A DNA stretch of 11,100 nt from CAZUNB01 sp964622235. Lineage in GTDB: Bacteria > Patescibacteriota > Saccharimonadia > Saccharimonadales > JAGPDM01. A program made the position numbers and the translations under genes. The notes beneath the pieces are model-generated. The model had not been told where the DNA came from. It made no database searches and saw only the letters and a program-made list of their open reading frames with translations. Numbering within the stretch: position 1 is the stretch's first letter; each line of letters begins with the position of its first letter. Location: assembly GCA_964622235.1 (NCBI GenBank), contig CAZUNB010000037.1, positions 1 through 11,100 of the forward strand, in the 5' to 3' direction. Below are positions 6,663 to 11,100 of this stretch, piece after piece.

Positions 6663-8348
6663 ATGAAAATACTTCAAGCATCAAAACAGACACTAGCCGC
6701 TGGACTGTTCATTTCAGCCGTAGCAATAGGTGCTATTTTTACTAGCAGTTTAAACACACCCAAGGCGCATGCCGCAAATAATGCAAATTTCAAGGCTGGA
6801 AACATCATGTCTGATGCAACGATGTCAAACAAAAATGCGATGAGCGTTCAGCAAATTCAAGCCTTCCTCGACAGCAAGAATAAGTGCAATAACACCAATA
6901 CGTACCTTGCCGCTCAATATCCGCAGGTCAGCTACTCGATCAAAAACGGCAAGTTTGTCTGCATGGCCCAAGAAAGTTTTAATGGCCAATCGGCTGCACA
7001 GCTTATTTGGCAAGCATCCCAAGACTACAGCATAAACCCACAAGTATTAATAGTTCTTCTCGAAAAAGAACAGGGCTTAATTTCTGACACCTGGCCTAAC
7101 AGTAGACAATATAAGACTGCCACCGGGTATGGCTGCCCCGACACGGCAGCATGTGACTCCCAGTATTTTGGACTCAACAATCAAATCCGAAGATCTGCCA
7201 GCCTATTTAGAGGTGTATTAAATGGTGGGTGGAGCAACTACCCTGTTGGTCAGACGTACGTTCAGTACAACCCTAATGCTGCCTGCGGTGGCTCTGTTGT
7301 TAACATTCAGAACCGTGCTACTTCCGCACTTTACCGCTATACGCCGTATCAGCCCAATCAATCGGCCTTGAATGCAGGATACGGAACTGGTGACGGCTGT
7401 GGAGCATATGGTAATCGTAACTTTTGGGCCATGTTCACGGACTGGTTCGGTAGCACTCAGGGAACAGTCTACAGAGGAGTGGACATGGACCCGGTCTTTA
7501 ATGCAGATTTTTACCTTAACCGCTACCCAGATGTACGTAACGCATTAGGCAATAATGCAAGTGCTGCGTTCCAACACTTTACTCAAAATGGAATTGCCGA
7601 ACAACGCCAGGGTAGCGAAAACTTTGATATTAGGTCCTACAGAAATCGACACCCTGACCTTAGGATGGCTTTCGGTACTGACCTATTTAGCTATATATCA
7701 CATTACGTTTCGAGCGGAAGATTCGAAGGTCGGGTTGCTACTGGCGATTTTACATTAGTACCGATTACTACTATTAATGGCGTCAACTATAGCTCCGTCT
7801 ACGACTTTGACACTTATAAAGCTAAGAACTATGACATAAGCCGGGTATTCGGCAACGACGATGCTGGTGCAATTACCCACTTCGTAAACTATGGTATGGC
7901 AGAGAGTCGGGTCGCTAAAAACGACTTTATAGTCTCATCATACCGAAATCGCTATCCCGATTTACGAAGCGTTTTTGGCGGCGACCTTAAGTCATATTTT
8001 TTGCACTACGTAAAAAATGGAAAATCTGAGGGCCGCACAGCGATCGGTGACTATTATGGTGGAACATCGTCGCTTGCACCGACTAACTATTCTGCAGTTT
8101 ACGATTTTGGTTCATACCGGTCCAGATACACCGATATAAGAATGGCTTTCAACTTAGATGATACGAGCACATTACAGCACTTTGTTAATAGCGGCATGAG
8201 TGAAGGTCGGATTGGAAATGACTCCTTCAATGTAAAAATTTACAAGGATCGTTATCCAGACTTAAGGGCTATTTTTGGCAACAATTTAAAGTCTTACTAC
8301 CTGCACTATATTAGCTACGGAGCAAAAGAGGGTCGCTCAGGCATCTGA
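6663..8348 (+). CDS. Secreted lysozyme-like 'hemagglutinin' with six C-terminal repeats
   Basis: A 561-residue exported protein. Signal peptide 1-37 ends in AHA. Residues 38-267 form a domain common in secreted saccharibacterial and actinobacterial proteins labelled hemagglutinin-related: a helical part with INPQVLIVLLEKEQGL (Glu134 and Glu136 are candidate catalytic acids of a lysozyme/transglycosylase-like fold), TATGYGCPDTAACDSQYFG, and a closing NFWAMFTDWFGS. Six cysteines (75, 100, 158, 164, 208, 246) lie in this half, as expected outside the cell. Residues 273-561 hold six repeats of about 40 residues with the pattern Y-x-x-RYPDLR-x-x-FG, an HYV/HFV core and G-x-x-EGR. Muramidase activity is inferred from fold resemblance, not shown; binding or adhesion through the repeats is also inferred. 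Start ATG 6663 is preferred over GTG 6648: it lies one base after the upstream stop and directly precedes the signal peptide. It is coupled to the Ig-like gene and ends before a likely hairpin terminator. Confidence 0.83.
   Translation: MKILQASKQTLAAGLFISAVAIGAIFTSSLNTPKAHAANNANFKAGNIMSDATMSNKNAMSVQQIQAFLDSKNKCNNTNTYLAAQYPQVSYSIKNGKFVCMAQESFNGQSAAQLIWQASQDYSINPQVLIVLLEKEQGLISDTWPNSRQYKTATGYGCPDTAACDSQYFGLNNQIRRSASLFRGVLNGGWSNYPVGQTYVQYNPNAACGGSVVNIQNRATSALYRYTPYQPNQSALNAGYGTGDGCGAYGNRNFWAMFTDWFGSTQGTVYRGVDMDPVFNADFYLNRYPDVRNALGNNASAAFQHFTQNGIAEQRQGSENFDIRSYRNRHPDLRMAFGTDLFSYISHYVSSGRFEGRVATGDFTLVPITTINGVNYSSVYDFDTYKAKNYDISRVFGNDDAGAITHFVNYGMAESRVAKNDFIVSSYRNRYPDLRSVFGGDLKSYFLHYVKNGKSEGRTAIGDYYGGTSSLAPTNYSAVYDFGSYRSRYTDIRMAFNLDDTSTLQHFVNSGMSEGRIGNDSFNVKIYKDRYPDLRAIFGNNLKSYYLHYISYGAKEGRSGI
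7479..8345 (+). repeat. Three tandem double-repeats in the lysozyme-like protein
   Basis: Six protein repeats start at residues 273, 320, 379, 421, 479 and 521 (bases 7479, 7620, 7797, 7923, 8097 and 8223). Odd repeats share the pattern VYDF-x-x-Y ending in HFVN-G; even repeats share SYRNRYPDLR and LHYV--G--EGR. They thus form three tandem pairs of about 80-105 residues, separated by short linkers of varying length after the even repeats (TINGVNYSS, TSSLAPTNYSA). Similar FDA-YYLNKYPDL repeats are known from secreted Gram-positive proteins. Confidence 0.85.
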
Positions 8349-8371
8349 GATGATGAGTTTTTCGCTCACTC

Positions 8372-8388
8372 GTGCTTTAGAAAAGCAC
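8372..8388 (+). terminator. Short hairpin after the lysozyme-like gene
   Basis: GTGCTTT-AGA-AAAGCAC, a perfect 7-base stem with a 3-base loop, 23 bases after the stop codon. No T run follows, so it may be an mRNA 3' structure rather than a terminator. Confidence 0.35.
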
Positions 8389-8480
8389 CTAAGGTTGCAA
8401 CTGATAATTCGGTGACATAATAGCCGTAGTTGCTGCACATGATTGAGGTGATTAGTTAATTATAGGCTTCTACTGTGAAT

Positions 8481-8527
8481 GGAATGCCAGTTCAAGCAAT
8501 TGGCATTCCCACTAATAATTTTTGGTC
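8481..8527 (+). terminator. Likely transcription terminator after cassette copy 2
   Basis: GGAATGCCAGTT (8481-8492) pairs with AATTGGCATTCC (8498-8509): a 12-base stem with a single G-U pair and a 5-base loop. An AT-rich tail with a TTTTT run starts about nine bases later, so it is not an ideal U-tract. It is the strongest hairpin I see in the window and lies between the intact gene and the pseudogene. Confidence 0.6.
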
Positions 8528-8584
8528 GTTAGTCACCAAATAGCCTGTCGCCTCAAGGCTCTCTTTATTTTTGTTCGTCATTTG

Positions 8585-9048
8585 AATGTGTAGTCAGGCA
8601 GTATCGTAAACCTACCAGCCTTTATGACTATACCCCTTACCAGCCAAACTAGGCAGCCCTGAATGCCGGATATGGCGAAGCGCCTTACGAAGCCTGTGGC
8701 AACCTAAATTTTTGGGGACTGCGCAAGTGACTGGTTTGGCTTTGTCCGATCAAGCTCAAGCTACACAAACCCTAGCAGGACTGGAACTCCGATACATAGA
8801 CTGCTCCATTCAGACCTCACAACAATTATCTCTTAACGAAAGACCCAGCCGAAGTGTGTGTCGCAAAATCACGTCATGGACATATATGCCCATGACACAG
8901 TTATTGGCTTTGAACACTCTAATCAAGCACCAATTTATAGACTCTCCCATAGCGGAAACTATCTCTTTACCGCTTCCGCCGCGTAGTGTAATAGCCCGTC
9001 TACCACTATGGACACACCTACGGAGGTGTTGGTTTTAGAATACCCTAA
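8585..9048 (+). pseudogene. Decayed 3' end of a second lysozyme-like gene with DUF5648-type repeats
   Basis: No intact frame, but three frames together give a recognisable protein. GSIVNL (8597-8614), then SLYDYTPYQPN-stop-AALNAGYG (8617 onward) and ASDWFGF (about 8726-8746), match GSVVNI, SALYRYTPYQPNQSALNAGYG and FTDWFGS of the intact protein. An amber codon (8650-8652) replaces its Gln233. After a Ser-rich linker come two DUF5648-like repeats: TPIHRL (8786) with LTKDPAEVCVA in another frame, and APIYRLSHSGNYLFTASAA (8927-8983) ending in YGGVGFRIP-TAA (9019-9048). DUF5648 modules typically read PVYRFYN-GDHFYTTS and end in EGVAFY. Further stops at 8591, 8834 and 8984 and at least four frame changes prove inactivation. 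The 5' half is gone; nothing recognisable precedes 8585 except the hairpins. This is a relic of a paralogue with a different C-terminal module from the 40-residue repeats next door. Confidence 0.8.
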
Positions 9049-9071
9049 AGTCTGTTAAACTAATACTTGTT

Positions 9072-9932
9072 TTGAACACACCAAGCACCATAGACAATCC
9101 TCTAGACATGTCCGTGATCATTCCTTTCAAGGATAAATCTACGATGACTATCGCTTGCCTAGATTCTTTTTTTAAATATGGACCCGCTGTAAAAGAAATT
9201 TTTCTTATAAGCAACAACTCTTCCGACGAGGAGCTTGATGTTGTCAAAGAATATGCCAACCGGCACCCTAATATTTCTTTAGGGCTTTACGATAAGCCTT
9301 TTAATTACCAGAAAATGATGAACTGGGGGGCGAACAAGACGACCGCCAACACGCTCATGTTCTTAAATAACGATACTGAACTACGCGAGAAGTCTCAGGG
9401 TTTAATTGAACGAATGCACTCAAAGGCTCAAGAGAAGAAAATAGGAATTGTGGGATGTCTATTGTTATTTGGTGACGAACAAACTATTCAGCATGCAGGC
9501 GTTTTTCTTGTGCAGGAAGGCCAGGCCGACCATCTCTATGTAAGGAGTCGATATAACACCGCCAGAACCCAAGCCGGTACAAAAGAATTCCCGTATGATG
9601 TCGACGAAAGCCGGCCACTGTCGGCTGTTACTGGAGCCGTCCATGTTGTAACTCGAGCAAAGTTTGATGAAGTTAGTGGTCTTGATGAGGATTTTATTAT
9701 TTGTGGTGGCGACGTCGACCTGTGCCTGCGGCTCAATCAAAAAGGCTATCAAACTTGGTATGAGGCTGGTGGATATATCCTTCACAAAGAGAGTCAATCC
9801 CGTAGGTTCATACCAATCGCCTACAACGATTTTTATATGTCTTACAAAAGCTACATTAAAGGATTTGATCCAAAAGTTGGTGATCCATTTTTACCAGAGG
9901 TTACAAAAACGATTAAAATACATGGAGTATGA
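9072..9932 (+). CDS. Family 2 glycosyltransferase (rhamnosyltransferase-like)
   Basis: A 286-residue GT-A fold enzyme, expected to work at the inner face of the membrane adding a nucleotide-activated sugar to a growing glycan. Motifs in order: MSVIIPFKDK (first strand, residues 13-22), ISNNSSDEE (46-54), FLNNDTE (98-103, the metal-binding NND/DXD equivalent), GGDVDLCLRL (212-221, acceptor/base region) and ILHKES (about 237-242). No membrane segment is visible. Start is uncertain: TTG 9072 gives the usual short lead before the first strand; ATG 9108 would begin directly on the strand and give 274 residues. Neither has a Shine-Dalgarno. The stop TGA (9930-9932) overlaps the next ATG by four bases, so the two products are translationally coupled. 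The GT2 call is firm; the rhamnose idea comes from the neighbour. Confidence 0.87.
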   Translation: MNTPSTIDNPLDMSVIIPFKDKSTMTIACLDSFFKYGPAVKEIFLISNNSSDEELDVVKEYANRHPNISLGLYDKPFNYQKMMNWGANKTTANTLMFLNNDTELREKSQGLIERMHSKAQEKKIGIVGCLLLFGDEQTIQHAGVFLVQEGQADHLYVRSRYNTARTQAGTKEFPYDVDESRPLSAVTGAVHVVTRAKFDEVSGLDEDFIICGGDVDLCLRLNQKGYQTWYEAGGYILHKESQSRRFIPIAYNDFYMSYKSYIKGFDPKVGDPFLPEVTKTIKIHGV

Positions 9933-11100
9933 AAGTGATTAAAAACAACGCGCTACGAGCCATCAGAAAAGGAGCCAACATCGGTTCAAAGGTCCTTGAA
10001 AAATCATTGAATCTATCTGACAGAATCCAAGGAAAAACAAGCCGAATGATTGATGGGACAGATTTTAGCGTTAAGAACCGCGGAGCTGTTCCTCTCGAAA
10101 AAATTTACTACGGTTCACTGCCTGAAGTTACTCCGGTTAATCCATCGCTTCCCGCTATCGGCTCAAAAGGGTGTGTTGTTCTATTTCTGCCAACTCTCGA
10201 CGGTAAATCTTTTTATGGCGGTACAGCCACGGCACTTGTCGTTGCCGCGCGGGTGGCGGAGGTTAAGGCGCTTGACATAAAAATCGTACAGACCCTAAAA
10301 ACCGGCAAACCAGAAGACCTTTCGACGTTTTTCAAGCACGAGGGGCTTAATATACCTGAAGAGAAAATACATGTCGTTAGCGTCGCAGATCGAAGATATA
10401 ATATCTACGGCTATGTCAGCATGCATCCAGATGACGTTTATATTGCTTCTGCATGGTGGGACGCTCATCTGCTTAGCCAGCTACCGCTCCCCTCTAAGTT
10501 CATCTATCTTGTCCAGGACTACGAACCAATCTTCTATAACAACAGTGATAAGTATGTACTTGCCGAAGCAACCTACAAGCTCAAAAACTTCATTCCGTTA
10601 TGCAACACAAAGCTAATGTACGACTTCATGCGAGATCGTGGCTACGAAGCTTTTAAAAAACCATCTGCGACCTACTTTGAGCCAGCTGTTTCCAGGATCG
10701 ACTCTGGGCCAGCTGTAGAGAAGAAAAATGGTGAGAAAAAGAAACTTTTTCTATACGGCCGTCCAAATGTTCAGCGTAACCTTTTCCTCACCGCACTTGA
10801 AAGCATCGATTACGCCGTCAAGGCTGGCTTTATAAGCCCAGACAACTGGGAGTTCATCATGGCAGGGCAAGACAATATACCGGCTATACAGCTTACTTCT
10901 GGTATAAAGATTGAGAATCTTGGAAAGATAGGCTTGCAAGAATATATAGATTTCAGCAAAACTATTGATCTGGCAATCTCACCGATGATGGCACCCCACC
11001 CAAACTATCCAACGCTCGAATTTAGCTCAATCGGTACAGCAGTTGTCACGACCAAATATGGAATAAAGCAAGATCTTAGTAGCTACTCAAGAAACATTTT
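9929..11100 (+). CDS. WsaF-like rhamnosyltransferase, 5' part
   Basis: About 390 residues of a GT-B glycosyltransferase; the gene continues past the window. WsaF of Geobacillus stearothermophilus adds rhamnose in the S-layer glycan. Matching features: FYGGTATALVVAARVAE (from residue 95), the strong YLVQDYEPIFYNNSDKYVLAEATY block (from about 193) that joins the two Rossmann domains in this family, FLYGRPNVQRN at the start of the C-terminal domain, and SPMMAPHPNYPTLEFSSIG (from about 351), the nucleotide-sugar site. The first 80 residues are a basic, partly helical lead typical of these proteins. Start ATG 9929 overlaps the stop of the GT2 gene (ATGA). The donor is assumed to be dTDP-rhamnose by family; no rml gene is in this window, so the sugar is not proven. 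Confidence 0.85.
   Translation, partial: MKVIKNNALRAIRKGANIGSKVLEKSLNLSDRIQGKTSRMIDGTDFSVKNRGAVPLEKIYYGSLPEVTPVNPSLPAIGSKGCVVLFLPTLDGKSFYGGTATALVVAARVAEVKALDIKIVQTLKTGKPEDLSTFFKHEGLNIPEEKIHVVSVADRRYNIYGYVSMHPDDVYIASAWWDAHLLSQLPLPSKFIYLVQDYEPIFYNNSDKYVLAEATYKLKNFIPLCNTKLMYDFMRDRGYEAFKKPSATYFEPAVSRIDSGPAVEKKNGEKKKLFLYGRPNVQRNLFLTALESIDYAVKAGFISPDNWEFIMAGQDNIPAIQLTSGIKIENLGKIGLQEYIDFSKTIDLAISPMMAPHPNYPTLEFSSIGTAVVTTKYGIKQDLSSYSRNI

Noticed and set aside
7479..8345. Repeats as a CRISPR array or DNA-level satellite
   Set aside because: They lie inside an intact reading frame and are conserved as protein, with diverged DNA.
8712..9038. A 108-codon open frame as an intact gene
   Set aside because: The recognisable peptides (ASDWFGF, APIYRLSHSG, YGGVGFRIP) lie in the other frames of the same stretch; this frame is a by-product of pseudogene decay.
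1..11100. Recoding of TGA as glycine or tryptophan, as in some CPR phyla
   Set aside because: TGA terminates several recognisable genes at sensible points (4853, 8348, 9932), while Gly and Trp use normal codons.

Overview
The window looks like a chromosomal piece of a small-genome, host-associated bacterium, most likely from the Candidatus Saccharibacteria (TM7)/Patescibacteria group. The reasons are an AT-leaning composition, almost no Shine-Dalgarno sequences, several starts that directly follow a -10-like hexamer (leaderless pattern), and secreted proteins with a lysozyme-like 'hemagglutinin' domain of a kind I associate with Saccharibacteria and Actinobacteria. TGA acts as a normal stop (for example at 4851-4853, 8346-8348 and 9930-9932), which argues against the TGA-recoding CPR lineages. 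The taxon is an inference; no marker gene is present. Ten N bases at 6616-6625 show this is a scaffold with a gap.

Layout. 1-4155 (+) is a surface-glycan block: the 3' part of a UDP-sugar 2-epimerase of the FnlC/CapG type, a family-4 glycosyltransferase resembling WbuB (L-FucNAc transferase), a 119-residue four-helix ArnE/ArnF-like (SMR fold) membrane protein, and a 671-residue multi-pass membrane protein with an RSDEW motif that may be a GT-C type enzyme. 4261-9048 is a rearranged surface-protein block. A two-gene cassette (small secreted Ig-like protein, then a large secreted lysozyme-like protein) occurs twice behind almost identical promoters. Copy 1 (4261 onward) is broken: its second gene keeps only about 21 codons before it meets the truncated tail of a DUF2142 membrane-protein gene on the minus strand (4907-5980). 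Copy 2 (6049-8348) is complete apart from the assembly gap. Right behind it lies a decayed 3' end of another lysozyme-like gene (8585-9048) that carries a different C-terminal module. 9072-11100 (+) returns to glycan synthesis: a GT2 glycosyltransferase overlapping by 4 bp a WsaF-like rhamnosyltransferase that runs off the window.

How it fits together. FnlC and WbuB suggest a glycan containing L-FucNAc (or a related sugar); the GT2/WsaF pair suggests further sugars such as rhamnose; the ArnE/F-like and GT-C-like proteins would handle lipid-linked sugars or transfer outside the membrane. The secreted cassette proteins sit between these genes and are probably displayed on or modify the same cell surface. 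The most unusual feature is the duplicated, broken and module-swapped Ig-like plus lysozyme-like cassette, which may be a surface-diversification system in an epibiotic cell.
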